From Craspedostauros australis (Eukaryota > Bacillariophyta > Bacillariophyceae > Mastogloiales > Achnanthaceae), in assembly GCA_026770025.1 (NCBI GenBank), contig JAMXDE010000013.1, positions 1,054,001 to 1,118,000 on the forward strand: a DNA stretch of 64,000 nucleotides, read 5' to 3'. Below the pieces are notes generated by a model. It ran no database searches. It was not told the origin of the DNA and saw nothing but the letters and a program-made list of their open reading frames with translations. Position 1 is the stretch's first letter; each line of letters begins with the position of its first letter. This document shows positions 46,626 to 62,000 of the stretch, piece after piece. A program made the position numbers and the translations under genes.

Positions 46626-46654
46626 GGAGGGGAAGGGAAAACGGCGTTTTTTTT
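46626..46654 (+). repeat. Left terminal inverted repeat of the 11.6 kb element
   Basis: 29 bp, perfect inverse match to 58228-58256, ending in a run of eight T. Preceded by CAT. Confidence 0.9.
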
Positions 46655-47625
46655 GTAAATGCGACTCAGAAAGAATAGAAAGTGGGTCCATTGTTGCTAT
46701 TTTCCAGATTTTCCTGCTGTTCGTTGGAATCAGCCATTTCACAGGTTTCGCTGTTGCTTTCCTTGTGTATTTGTGACTTGCCTTGGGTTTGGGACAACGA
46801 GCGCATTGGTCATCGCGACTTCGTCCGCAACTCACCTGCACACTTTACCACGACCCTCCCTGTACCGACTAATGGCAGACCAACCTACTACGCTGACATT
46901 GCAACCTGATTTTCTCTTCCTCTCCATGCATGCAATGTACAGTTCTTGTTCTGTTGTTGTTGTTTTACCATATAGACGATAGTCTTTAACTATGTGCCAA
47001 AGCCGCTTTTGTACCACCTCGTTTATTCCACAGGAGACATGCAGCAGGAACGGATATTGTTGGCAGGTGTTGCCTTGCTGTGTGGTTGCATACACTCATG
47101 TATGCCAGCAGATGTATAATGTATGCACAGGCGTAACGCGTGATGGCGCCAGCTGCCCTCACAGTGGATCAGGTGAAGCGTGCCGGGCGTGTGGTTGCGC
47201 TGCAGGATGTTGGATGCAGATGGTGCACAGCACAGCCATACTAGCTGCTCTGGAGGAACCGTGGCCTTGACATGTGGCATGATGTGTGCCATGGCTAGCA
47301 GCCGCACTGCTCTGCTTGGCTCGGTTCCCAGTAGGTTCTGGCTAAGCTGGCGGAGGTGAGGAGGTATGGGCACTTGAGGCAGCTCTACGGGGGCTTCACA
47401 AGACGAGTCCATGAGCTGGGACATAATGCCATGCTTGGCTTCTTCCTGGAGCTTGTGATTTCGGCTCATCCAGTCCACTTTGGTTTGGCCTGGGATACTT
47501 CCTTGGTTGGCACATCCAATTGCAGTTTCGTTTCAGCAGCCCTCATGACGAATAGGTTGAAGAGTGTTCGTTGTTGTTGCTATTTCTAATTTTGTTGGTT
47601 TATTGCATGTGAGTATTGCTTATTC
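46655..47625. other. Left-arm non-coding part of the transposon
   Basis: Subterminal DNA downstream of the transposase. A 151-codon minus-strand frame (47478-47023, MDWMSRNHKLQEEAK...) has reasonable composition but no recognisable domain and may be a fragment of an element-encoded gene. Confidence 0.4.
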
Positions 47626-48524
47626 TTACAGTTCCACCAGGGAATCCAACCAATCATCCATCTCCCTGATGATTCCCAATGTTCGGTTGAGGTTAAACAG
47701 CGGATTTGTATGTTTGAGTTCCAATTGTGTGATTGCGGCTACCGAGCACATTGTGTACTGGTGCTTCTTCAGTAAGTGCCGCCATTTTTGCTTCAGGCAC
47801 TTCCAGTTCTTGAACCTTTTATGCACCGTTTCATGCCGTGCACGAATCATGCCATTGCATCGTGTGCAATCCAAGCAGCAGCTTTGCTCACCTCTGTACC
47901 CGCGGTCTGCAATGACCTGTTCATTCGGATCCAATGCATGCAGTAGCTTCTCACAATAAATCTTGATGTCTGGCCACTCCCTGCAAGGATATGGTCCGTC
48001 CACCCACACAAGGTGCCCTGTCACAATGGAGATGCAAGTTTCATATCAGAGCCCTGCAGCTTGGAATTTGTGGGAATACCAGCCTGGATCATACAAAGAA
48101 GACTCCATGATGAGGAAGTCAGTACCATCTACGGATGCCATTGTTGTTGTTCCTGGTGGACAGCCAATTTTCCGATCTTCAAAACATATCTGAGATAAGA
48201 TCAACACATGTGAACATTGGCAAAGGCAGAGATTGTGAGAGATATGGCATGCAATTCATCAATTGCAGCATACAGATTGCGGTTCCTCTGTTGCTGTTCC
48301 AAAGTTGTGTCACTTACAAGTTCTTGGCTGAGGAGAGCCAATGCACGAAGAATAATCCAGGTCCACTTCTGTACAGTTTTCACATCCTTTCCCATTCGTC
48401 CTGCCAGCACACCCCATGTTGGATATTGTTTGAGAAACATGAGAGCACATAGCAGGTGCTCCATTGTTGCATTCCATGGCAGTAAGTCTTCCTCATTCAG
48501 TCCGTCCCATGCCATGGCAGCCAC
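47626..48524 (-). pseudogene. Harbinger-like DDE transposase remnant of the 11.6 kb element
   Basis: N-terminal helical part at 48524-48201 (MAAMAWDGLNEEDLL..., TWGVLAGRMGKDVKTVQKW, a helix-turn-helix-like stretch). The catalytic part resumes near 48185 in another frame (ICFEDRKIGCPPG), so an intron or a frameshift lies between. VDGTDF holds the first Asp, WYSHKFQAAGL is followed by a TGA where relatives have Arg, then VWVDGPYPCREWPDIKIY, VIADRGYRGE with the second Asp, and RARHETVHKRFKNW with the Glu. All three catalytic residues remain. Same family as the transposase at 11817-12652 but clearly not a close copy. Confidence 0.8.
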
Positions 48525-48884
48525 TTTGGTGTGGGTTCCGAAGTTGCTTCAGAAACATGTTTGCACACCGTACGATGGTGGAGTGTGGAGTCTAGGATCA
48601 AACGCTTGTCCCAGAAGCTCCATGCCCTTGCATGCAATGGTTGTCTTGGTTGTCTGCGTGGTCTCCAGTGCCATTCTGATGTATCTTGGTATGCCAACAG
48701 GACGGAGGACGAAAATGTGGCATTCACTAGTGCAATATCTAATTCAGCAACAGAAAGAGGAATGCAGACAGGGCAAGCCCTGTTATTGTCGATTTGTGCT
48801 GAACATACAATAGCCTGGACAATTCAGTGTGTTGTTTGGCTCGTTGACCTTGGCTGTCTGTGTCGGTTTGGACTGGCACAACAA

Positions 48885-51730
48885 CGATGATCCGAACACG
48901 ACCGGCGTACACAGACACAGGGGAGGATTGGATGTGTTGGGTCTGATTGCTCACGAGCAATTTGCACATGCAATGTTGTTGTTATCGTGCGTGTCGTGTC
49001 TGTCATGTCTGTGCAGGACCGTCGCAACAAACCGGGTACGGAGTCATTGAACACAGGGCCCATCGTACCCAATCATCCAACGTGCAACACCAGCAAAACA
49101 GACAGACTAAATCAGGATGAACCAAACATGACCCGCACCCAGACACAGGGGAGGATTGGATGTGTTGGGTCTGATTGTTTGCGAACACTTTGCACATGCA
49201 ATGTTGTTGTTATCGTGCGTATCATGTCTGTCATGTCTGTGCAGGACTGTCGCAACAAACCGGGTATGGAGTCATGACAAACAGGGCTCATCGTACCCAA
49301 TCATCCAATGCGCAACACCAACAAAACAGACAGACTAAATCAGGATGAACCAAACATGACCGCACCCAGACACAGGGGAGGGTTGGATGTGTTGGGTCTG
49401 ATTGTTCGCGAACACTTTGCACATGCAATGTTGTTGTTATCGTGCGTGCCATGGCTGTCATGTCTGTGCAGGACTGTCGCAACAAACCGGGTATGGAGTC
49501 ATTGAACACACAGGGTCTGGTCATAGCATTTTGTCGACTGCACAACACCAACAAAACAGACAGACTAAATCAGGGCAAACCAAACATGACCATCGTATAT
49601 GCAGAGACAGAGAGATGAAGAGCAGGAGGACCATGCCTGTCTATGCACGAATAATTATGCATGTGTGATGTTGTTGTTATTGTCAGTGTTGTTATTTAGC
49701 CTTGTCTCTCTGTGCAGGGCTATTGCAACAAACCAGTCTCAGAGTAATCGAACACAGCGGATCTGGTCATAGCATTTTGTCGACTGCACAACACAAACAA
49801 AAACAGACAGGCAAAATCAGGGCAAACCAAACATGACCATCGTATATGCAGAGACAGAGAGATGAAGAGCAGGAGGACCATGCCTGTCTATGCACGAATA
49901 ATTATGCATGTGTGATGTTGTTGTTATTGTCAGTGTCATTATTTAGCCCTGTCTCTCTGTGCAGGGCTATTGCAACAAACCAGTCTCAGAGTAATCGAAC
50001 ACAGCGGATCTGGTCATAGCATTTTGTCGACTGCACAACACAAACAAAACAGACAGGCAAAATCAGGACACACCAAACATGACCAGCAAACACAGAGACA
50101 GAGAGATGAAGAGCGGGAGGACTATGCCTGTCTGTGCGTGAATAATTATGCATGTGTGATGTTGTTGTTATTGTCAGTGTCATTATTTAGCCCTGTCTCT
50201 CTGTGCAGGGCTATTGCAACCAACCAGTCTCAGAGTAATCGAACACAGCGGATCTGGTCATAGCATTTTGTTGACCGCACAACACCAACAAAACAGACAG
50301 GTGAATTCGTGACAAACAGAACATGACCAGCAAACACAGAGACAGAGAGATGAAGAACAGGAGGACCATGCCTGTCTGTGCGCGAATAATTATGCATGTG
50401 TGATGTTGTTGTTATTGTCAGTGTCATTATTTAGCCCTGTCTCTCTGTGCAGGGCTATTGCAACAAACCAGTCTCAGAGTAATCGAACACAGCGGATCTG
50501 GTCATAGTATTTGTTGACTGCGCAAGACCAGCAAAACAGACAGGCAAAATCAGGACACACCAAACATGACCAGCAAACACAGAGACAGAGAGATGAAGAA
50601 CAGGAGGACCATGCCTGTCTGTGCGCGAATAATTATGCATGTGTGATGTTGTTGTTATTGTCAGTGTCATTATTTAGCCCTGTCTCTCTGTGCAGGGCTA
50701 TTGCAACCAACCAGTGTCAGAGTAATCGAACACAGCGGATCTGGTCATAGTATTTTGTTGACCGCACAACACCAGCAAAACAGACAGGCAAAATCATCAC
50801 GAACCAAACATGACCAGCATACACAGAGACAGAGGAGGATTGGACAGGCTGGGTCGGATTGTCCTCGATCCATTTTGTGTGTGCCGTGTCTGTCATGTCT
50901 GTGCAGGACTGTCGCAACAAACCAGGTATGGAGTCATTGAACACAGCGGGTCTGGTCATAGTATTTTGTTGACCGCACAACACCAACAAAACAGACAGGT
51001 GAATTCGCAATGAACCAAACATGACCAGCAAACACAGAGACAGAGAGATGAAGAGCGGGAGGACTATGCCTGTCTGTGCATGAATAATTATGCATGTGTG
51101 ATGTTGTTGTTGTTGTCAATGTCATTATTTAGCCCTGTCTCTCTGTGCAGGGCTATTGCAACAAACCAGTCTCAGAGTAATCGAACACACAGGGTCTGGT
51201 CGTAGTATTTGTTGACTGCGCAAGACCAGCAAAATAGACAGGCAAAATCAGGACACACCAAACATGACTGGTCTACACAGACGAAGAGCGGGAGGACCGT
51301 GTCTGCCTGCGCGAATAATTTTGCACGCGCGATGTTGTTGTTATTGTCAGTGTCGTCATTTAGCCTGTCTCTTTGCAGCACTGTCGCAACTAACCAGTAT
51401 CAGAGTTATTGAACACAGGGGCTGGTCATACGAAGTCGTCGAACAGGCAGCACCAGCAAAACAGACAGGCTAAATCAGGATGAACCAAACATGACCGGCG
51501 TACACAGACACAGAGGAGGATTGGACGTGCTGGATCGGATCGTCCTCGATCGATTTTGTGTGTACGTGTTGTGTCCATGTAGTACCGTCCCAACAAACTG
51601 GGCACGGAGTCATGACAAACAGGACGAATCGTATTAAGTCATCAAACACGCAACACCAGCAGAACAGACAGGCTAATTTGTGACGAACCGAACATCACCT
51701 TCAGACCCAGACACAGAGACGAAGGTCGGG
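48885..51730. repeat. Tandem array of about 12 units of 230-247 bp
   Basis: Units marked by the recurrent AACCAAACATGACC block near 48893, 49125, 49355, 49585, 49830, 50077, 50321, 50566, 50808, 51021, 51264, 51490 and 51690. Two subtypes differ in the segment after this mark: one has CAGACACAGGGGAGGATTGG, the other AGAGACAGAGAGATGAAGAG followed by CATGCCTGTC and GAATAATTATGCATGTG. Common parts are TTGTTGTTATTGTC, CTGTGCAGG(G/A)C and CAACAAACC. Open frames through the array are repeat products. Confidence 0.9.
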
Positions 51731-54695
<2,965 letters not shown>

Positions 54696-55299
54696 GTGCT
54701 ACTTTGGTCCAGATGTCAGAACTGTTAGCCTGGTGTGTGCAGTGGTCAGATCGTGGGCTCCGTTTGGCGGTAAAATTGTAGTTGTTAGTTGCCAACTTAT
54801 CTGGGTTGTTGAGAATCACTCAATCTTAGATAGTACAAGCTGATGATGAGATGTGTTTCTGTCTGATTGCAGGATGCAGAGTCAGCAGCATCTCCCATGT
54901 TACTGGCCATGATCATCCTCATTCAGCTTACTTTGTGATGATGCACCATGTTATTCATATTTCGGTGTTGGGGTCACAATTATACTCTGATGTTATACTT
55001 GGTTGTGCGATAGTCTTCCGGATCCACCATTGATCTGGATCCCTCGCTGTGGTTGGGTTCAGGTTCAACACACAAGGAACATTGTTGAAATTTTGGTGCG
55101 TATTGTTCCCCTGGATCGTGACTGATTTGAGACTGGGGCAAATTCGTCCATGACACAGTTTGAACATTCTCATGGTCACAAAGAATATGGGTCATTGGAA
55201 TATTCCCATAATTCGCACATTGGCGCATCCATGTAGCCACACATCAACACATCAACACATTGAACCAACAACTCAACAGCACAACATTGCAGAAACTCC
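54696..55299. other. Spacer with a detached fragment of the octamer satellite
   Basis: Mostly unique sequence; at about 55205-55262 the CAT-octamer pattern returns (CACATTGGCGCATCCATG, CATCAACACATCAACACATT), 500 bp from the main array and directly before the accessory-gene remnant. Confidence 0.6.
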
Positions 55300-57186
55300 A
55301 CAATGGTGGGATCCGATCCCCATCTTTACAAGAATGGGCCTGATGCCACTGACCTCATCAAGGCATTCTTGGCTGATCCCACAAAATGGCACTGGGAGGC
55401 AACACCTTTGCGTCTGTAGCATTCGTTCTTACTCAAGTATGATGCAAAGAAGTTCGTTCGGACTCTACGTGAGTTCAAACGGACATTGGTGAAGAAGGGT
55501 TTGTTTCACCATAAGTACTGTGTGCCCAGCCACACAATCAAAGCTCCATCATGAACTCTTCTGCTTGTATTCAGGTGCCTTCTCATCTATTTTTCTATCT
55601 TTCCTATGACTCCAACCTTTGGCATTCATCTCTTCATCATCCATTGCAGAGGATGGCAAGCGAAACAAGGTCTCGATACATAGGCTTGGTGCCAACCTCC
55701 GTCCTGTGGATGTACCAGAAGCCAATAATGCTGAGTTGGAACCAACCAATCACGATGCCAACTCTTCCACCAGTCATAACACCACCAACAGCCATGCCAA
55801 CAACACCAGGAGCGGAACCAGCAGGAACAACACACGCAGAAACAGCACCAACAGACGAAGCACACGGGGCCGCATGTATGAAGCATCAAATGAAGGTGAC
55901 ACTGCCCTCCCCCCAGTGGCACCGATGGCACAAATGAGAGCAGCAGCAGCCCATGGGATGGGTCATCTGAAATATCAGATGATGTGGAGGACACGGATTC
56001 TGACAATGACATGGCATACCTTGGCACTACCAACTAACCAGGCCAATGTGGATCTACGATCACCCCCTATGACCCCATCACTGCAAGATTCGGCCACTTT
56101 TTTACATATCAGAGTCCCAACAAGTTGCAAGGTTTCGGAAGCTGAGCCGCACCATTGAGGTCTTCCACACAACTCAGGTGTGGAGACCTCGTGGTGAAAG
56201 GTATCGCATGGTTGGGGTCGACTTCCACATGCCTGCATGCACCACCAGGAATGATGTGACAGTGACCATCCAAAGTCGGAAGGTGGACAGAGTACCTTGG
56301 ATGTTCCTGGTGTTGCTATACAAGCCACCAACAGCTATTGGAGATGATGGAAGCATCGTGGACATCCTGATTGACAAGTTGGGTCATCCTTTCTCTGATG
56401 CAGGGCAGAAACGTTCTGCCCATTTGCAACAGTTCCAGAATGAAGACTTTGCAGACTCATTCCGTTCGGAAATGTTTGTGCCCATGCCATTTCTGTGGCT
56501 CTCCATGCCGAAAATTGGGAGGAGTGGTCTGCTTACATCATGCTGTGAAGGACGATGATGGTGCAACCCACAACATGCTTACAATAACGGTACGTTTGAA
56601 GGAAGCAACTAATGTTGGCGTGACCTGGCACTTTTCTGTATGCCATGGTCTGGGCTTTGCAGATGGTGATGGAAGCCATCCCGATGACCATGACAAAGCC
56701 ACTAACACACAAAGCTGCGCCACTGATGTTGCCACCCACAACATCAACAACACTATGACGAGCACAAGGAACACAACGGTCGGCGCTGCAGCTGCCATGG
56801 CTGGCAACAGCATGACACCATCAACACACCAACCTACAATCAACCTAGGAGGCTGCCGCCCCACGCCGGCAGGGGACAGTCTGCGCAACAACAACGGACA
56901 CCTACCATCAGCAACGCAGCCAAGGCTGCATGGCCAACAGGCCACGTCCACAGTTCCTGCAATCAGCCATCAGACAGCAACCCTGACTGCCACTGACGAA
57001 ATCCTTTCAGTTTTTATGGACAGTACCAAAATAATGCGAGATCGAATTGAAATCAAGCGGGCAACCCTTGAGATGATGGAGGCTGAAACGGCTCTCAAGG
57101 TGGAGGAAAAGCGTGCAAAGCGGGCACAGGAGGACACCTTGCAACAGAGGCCCAGATTGTTTGCCGATGTCAATGAAGAAAGCTGA
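55300..57186 (+). pseudogene. Accessory-gene remnant of the 11.6 kb element
   Basis: Fragments in several frames: DATDLIKAFLADPTKWHW (about 55345-55400), then, past a stop, FLLKYDAKKFVRTLREFKRTL (to about 55495); KLSRTIEVFHTTQVWRPRGERYRMVGVDFHMP followed by VPWMFLVLLYKPPTAIGD and IDKLGHPFSD (56120-56558); and a C-terminal coiled-coil-like stretch, MRDRIEIKRATLEMMEAETALKVEEKRAKR (to 57186). Thr/Asn/His/Gln-rich linkers lie between. The first part resembles the accessory protein of the smaller transposon. Family and function unknown; several stops and frame changes. Confidence 0.6.
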
Positions 57187-58227
57187 GCAACAAAGAAGCC
57201 CCACGTTCTCAGAGAAATGCCCCTGGCAGGTGGCCCCAAAGTCAATGCGAACGTCTCCCCAAATAGCAACAGATGGTGAGAGCACGAGGATATCTCCCTC
57301 GATGCGGCATTGGTTGATACTTCTGGCTAGTTGGCAAGCAGATCAGGTGGTGAAGATCCAGCAGCAGCAGGTGTGAGAGCCAATGCAGACCAGTACATGC
57401 ACCGTCGTCCTGCTATGGACGAAAGAAGCTGGAGCAGTCGCATTCTCCCATCGCCCGTACGGATCCTACCAGCCCATGCAGTCGACACCCATCACAGAAC
57501 ACAAACAGAGACATGAACAGAGACACAGACAATGCCACCACCACGATCACTGGCATCAACAATGGGAGCCAAAACTACCAGAATCGGGATGCCATCGCCA
57601 ACAACAATGCTGCAATCAACTGTGGTGGTCCCTGAAGATGATGCAAGAACAGGAGAGACAGTGGAAGGAAGCGCGGAACAAGCACTGCAGCCTGCAGCAG
57701 CACCGACAACATCAGCGGAAGGAGGGATGGAAGAACAACAACCACAGCACCAGCATAATGACCAAGAGAAAGAACGAGGAAAGGCTGCTACTACTGGGAT
57801 GAGGACCTGGGGGAGGGCTGCACGACAAAGCCACGGTGATGCAAGTTAACATTCTCTTTCAAGGCAAACAAGAATACCATAAGTAGTGGAGTAAGAATGT
57901 ACAACTCTTGCTTGTCGTAACTAGACGAATCCTGCTGATGGAATGCAACATGTCAACTGGCAAGAGAGTTGGAACAACATCTGTAACCCCCTTTGGAGAG
58001 AGCAGAAAAGGCTGCCTCTGTGGCTGTCGAATGTGTGGAATCGCATGGAGAGGCGAAGGATCCGTGGACCAGAATGAAAAAAGCAAAAAAACAACAAGAT
58101 GCAGTCTGTGCCCAACACGATAATGAGCAAAAAAGTCACAAGTTGTTTTCGAAAATACGCAAGAATGTTTCGCCATTTGGTGGCCCGCATCCCTTTTCGA
58201 CTTTCGTTTTCCTTCGTCGCAATTTGA
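57187..58227. other. Right-arm non-coding part of the transposon
   Basis: Gln/His-rich open frames at 57383-57849 may be decayed C-terminal sequence of the accessory gene. The last 200 bp, subterminal, contain A-runs. No other gene seen. Confidence 0.4.
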
Positions 58228-58256
58228 AAAAAAAACGCCGTTTTCCCTTCCCCTCC
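58228..58256 (-). repeat. Right terminal inverted repeat of the 11.6 kb element
   Basis: 29 bp, perfect inverse match to 46626-46654, followed by CAT. Confidence 0.9.
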
Positions 58257-59012
58257 CATGATCGTACTTGTTGCTTGTCGTTGAGGCATTGATCCACAAC
58301 ATGTCTTGGCTGGTCATGCAAGTGTCAAGGGCGATGGATCAAAAAGTGTGAACTTGTCACAAAGTGGTTGTTGTGCGTCGAGGACGAATGCGTTTGTTTG
58401 CACAAAAAACAAGAATACGACTAGTGGAGGCATTCCGAAGCAGATGGCTCAGAGCGAACTTGCCCATTTGCGCCACAGCCCTTCCAGAATGCACATTTTC
58501 GAAAGATTGCTCTGTATCCTCACGGGAGAAATGGATGAGATCGTCACGAGACATCTCATTTGGCGACACGCCTCATTTCCAGCCTTCCGCACCTCGATGA
58601 CCGCATGGCCAACGAAACAAGAATCCGCACCGCAATGTCGACCATTTGCCAGTCTGATGATGTTGCTTTCGTCCACACCAATGCACACGCTGCCATCCGT
58701 CTCATCAGGATGACCGTTTGGGTGCGGATGCACAGAGATGCAGAGACGTGCAAAAAGACGCGACGGTTGGCATCCATGACGACGGCCGATTGACGTCCAC
58801 CACCCCATCCCGAGGGACGAGAGACAAGAGTGTCGTTGCGCTGTTTATCCCGAGGAGACCATGAGGTGTCCACACACAAACGCTAAAGCCAGATCGCTTT
58901 CATAATTAACCACTCCTTGACGCTTCGGCAATATTGAAACTTAAAATCGACATACGAATTGGATCAATTTCTCGAACGTCACAATCATCAACATCAACCA
59001 TCATCAACCATC
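58257..59012. promoter_or_regulatory. Right flank of insertion and promoter/5' UTR of ATPase copy 2
   Basis: Aligns in patches with 63329-64000 (for example AAGTGTCAAGGG, AGTGTGAACTTG against AGCGTGAACTTG, and TTTCGTCCACACCAATG against TTTCATCCACACCAATG). It ends with a 34-bp block at 58923-58956 that is identical to 63967-64000, then an A/C-rich leader (ACAATCATCAACATCAACC) to the ATG. Confidence 0.75.
58923..58956 (+). repeat. 34-bp promoter block, first copy
   Basis: Begins CTTCGGCAATATTGAAACTT and ends 56 bp before the ATG of copy 2. Identical to the last 34 bases of the window. Confidence 0.95.
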
Positions 59013-62000
59013 ATGGCATCGACATCGACATCGGCAATGCCCACGACACCGCGCCTTGCGTTCGAGAAGGTTGGCCTCGTGGGACGGGACAAAGAAGTCC
59101 GGGTTCTCCTCAACGCGATCCGACACCAGCCCAAGGCAACGAAGAACCCATTTCCAACCAAGGAAGTTGCTTCAAGCATTGGTCATGTCAATGGGCCCAC
59201 GTCCACACTCAGCCGGACCACCACTCGCAGCATCAGTGGGAGCAGCACCAGTGGCAGCAGCAACCATGTGGACAATGGCGACCTCATATCTTCAGAACTA
59301 GCAACAATATCACCATCACCAGATGGTATCCGAGCCCAGATCCGATCCTTGGTGTTGGTCTCTGGCCAATCGGGAAGCGGCAAGTCGGCCCTCATCGAGG
59401 AAGCGCGCAAACGTCTGCTGGGCCGCACGGACAGCCTCGATAATCCACACGAGGGTAGCCACGGTGGCGTGGATACGAACACACCCTTTCGTGGCTTCTT
59501 CGTGACAGGAAAATGTGAACTATCGACCAAGAAGGAGGGCGTCCCGTACTCCGGCATCCAACCAGCCATGATGGAACTCTGTGAGCAAGTGGCCGGCAGG
59601 ATTCAGGAAGAACTCGACACCTCAACAGACAGTCATCCAAGCAGGCAGGGCTCCGAAGTCAAGCAAGAGACGCTTGCATCGCTGGTGTCGAAAGGATTGA
59701 CAGCAACGGAGACGGAACTGCTTTCTCACGTCATCCCAAACATCGAGATGATAAAAACAGTGACACCATCCCAGCAGGTTGGTGGAGGTATCAACGTCGG
59801 GCTCGCAAAATCATCCAACCCGTCCACATCACACCAAGATGTCCACAACGAGTCTATCTCTGTCTCAACCTTCAGCCTTTCTGCAGGGGGAAGATCTTCC
59901 ATCGACTACAAGAGCCACACACAACGAGTCACCTACGTACTGCGCAGGTTCATGCAGATACTGTGCAGATACTGTCCAGTCGTGATGGTCATCGATGACC
60001 TGCAGTGGGCCGATCGAGCATCACTCGATCTCATCCAGTCCTGGCTGCTGGATAGCTGCAGTGCCTCATTGACCATCATCGGCCTGTATCGCTCCAACAT
60101 GATGGATGCCAACCAGACGCTGAATACGACTCTGGCATCGTTGGAAGAATCCAAAAGGGAGCGGTCCATCCGGATCATCAAGCTCTCTGTTGAGGACTTG
60201 AGCGTGGATGAAGTGGCTGCGTACCTACAGCGACTCTTTCAGGTATCTTCGCACCAGGAAGATGAAGGTGATCATCCCGACTGTCAAATGCATATTGACA
60301 CCGACCATTCCGAAGCTGAACCATCGCTTGCGCACTTGATGCCGCTGGCGCAGATCGTACATGCCAAGACTGGAGGCAACATGTTCTTCATCCAGCAGTA
60401 CCTCGACTCGCTCGTCATGGACGGTCTCATCGTCCAGACCATACTCCCGTCGGCAGGAGCAACAGCAGGAGCAGCAGCGAACGATGCCAGTCGCCCACCA
60501 GCTTGGATCTGGGACATCAATACAATCACTTCCGACTCAGAGGTTTTGGGTGACACCATCATAGACCTCATGAAGATGAGACTTCGAAAGTCCGCCTCCA
60601 AGCACTGGGTGCTGTCCATCGCAGCTTGTCTAGGAGCCACGTTCTCTGCTTCGCATGTCTGCGCTGTCACCATGGGCCTCTTCATCCATTCCAGTCACTC
60701 CAAGTTCTTCCGCAAGGTGTTCCAAGTCACCAAGATGACGAAGGAGACAGAGATCATGAGCATGCTCAAGACATTCTGCTCGGAAGCATTGATCGAGAAG
60801 GTCAAATCATCACGTGCTCGTACAAGCAGCCTCACCTCAACCGATGATGGCTCCCGCAGGATGTCCAGCACAAACAAGAGCACGACTGCAAACGCAACCG
60901 CAAACGCAAACGCCAACACGAAGCGATCCAAATCCCTCCAATACTCCTTCATCCACGACAAGGTCCAAGAAGCCGCGCTGTCCATGATCCCAACCGAAGA
61001 CCAGCTCTCGGAGCTCAAGTATCGTGTTGGCGAGATCCTGCTGTACGCGCTGTCGGATGACGAGCTCAATGACAAGATCTTCATGATCACGAATCTCCTC
61101 AACACAAGACCCGATCTCATGCCCACCCATCGGAAGCTGGATCGTCGCATGAAGATCATCCTGCTCAATCACAAGGCGGGCCAACAGGCCGCCAATGCAT
61201 CAGCCTTCCATCTGGCATCTTCATACTTCGACATGGCGATCAATCTCCTTCCAGATGATCACTGGGAAACCTCATCGGAACAGAGCCTCGAGCTGTATTC
61301 ATCGGCAGCAGAGATCCATTTCATGACCACCAGCTTCGCCAAGGCACAATCGTACTGCAAGATCATCATCAATCAGGACTGCGACATGCTGATGAAAGTG
61401 CGAGCACACCACGTGCTGATTGGTGTGGCCTCTGCTGAAACGAATGGTACCAGCGGAGAAGGGCCTGTGGATAGGTGCCTGGACCTGCTGTCGCAGCTTG
61501 GTTGCACTTTTCCGACATCGAGCCTTGGTCGAGCGATGTACATCCTCCGAGGCTTGATGAGAGCGAAGAGCACAATCCGACGGTTTGAAACAGAGATGGA
61601 GCACAGCCTCTCGTTGTCAAATGACCAGCACAACCAAGCCATCATGAAGACATTGGACAAGCTGAGTCTGGCATCATACTTGAATGCCCCAGAGTTGGTC
61701 CCTGTGCTCGCAGCCAAGATATTGAGGTTGAGCTTGAAGCAAGGAATCACGATGTATTCGGGGATAGCTCTGACTCTCCAGGGTATTCTCGTTGCTTTCG
61801 TTCTTGAGGATATTGACTTGGCATATAGATGCGGGAGGCTGGCCCTCAGGATTGCCAAGGCATCGGATGATCGCAGTCTGGATGCGAAGATTCAACTGTA
61901 CTACCACACAATGCTGTACCCGTGGAGGCATCCGCTTGAGGATTCTTTTGAGGCAGTTGTGGAGGTGTCCAGAATAGGAATGTCGACTGGCGATGTGGAA

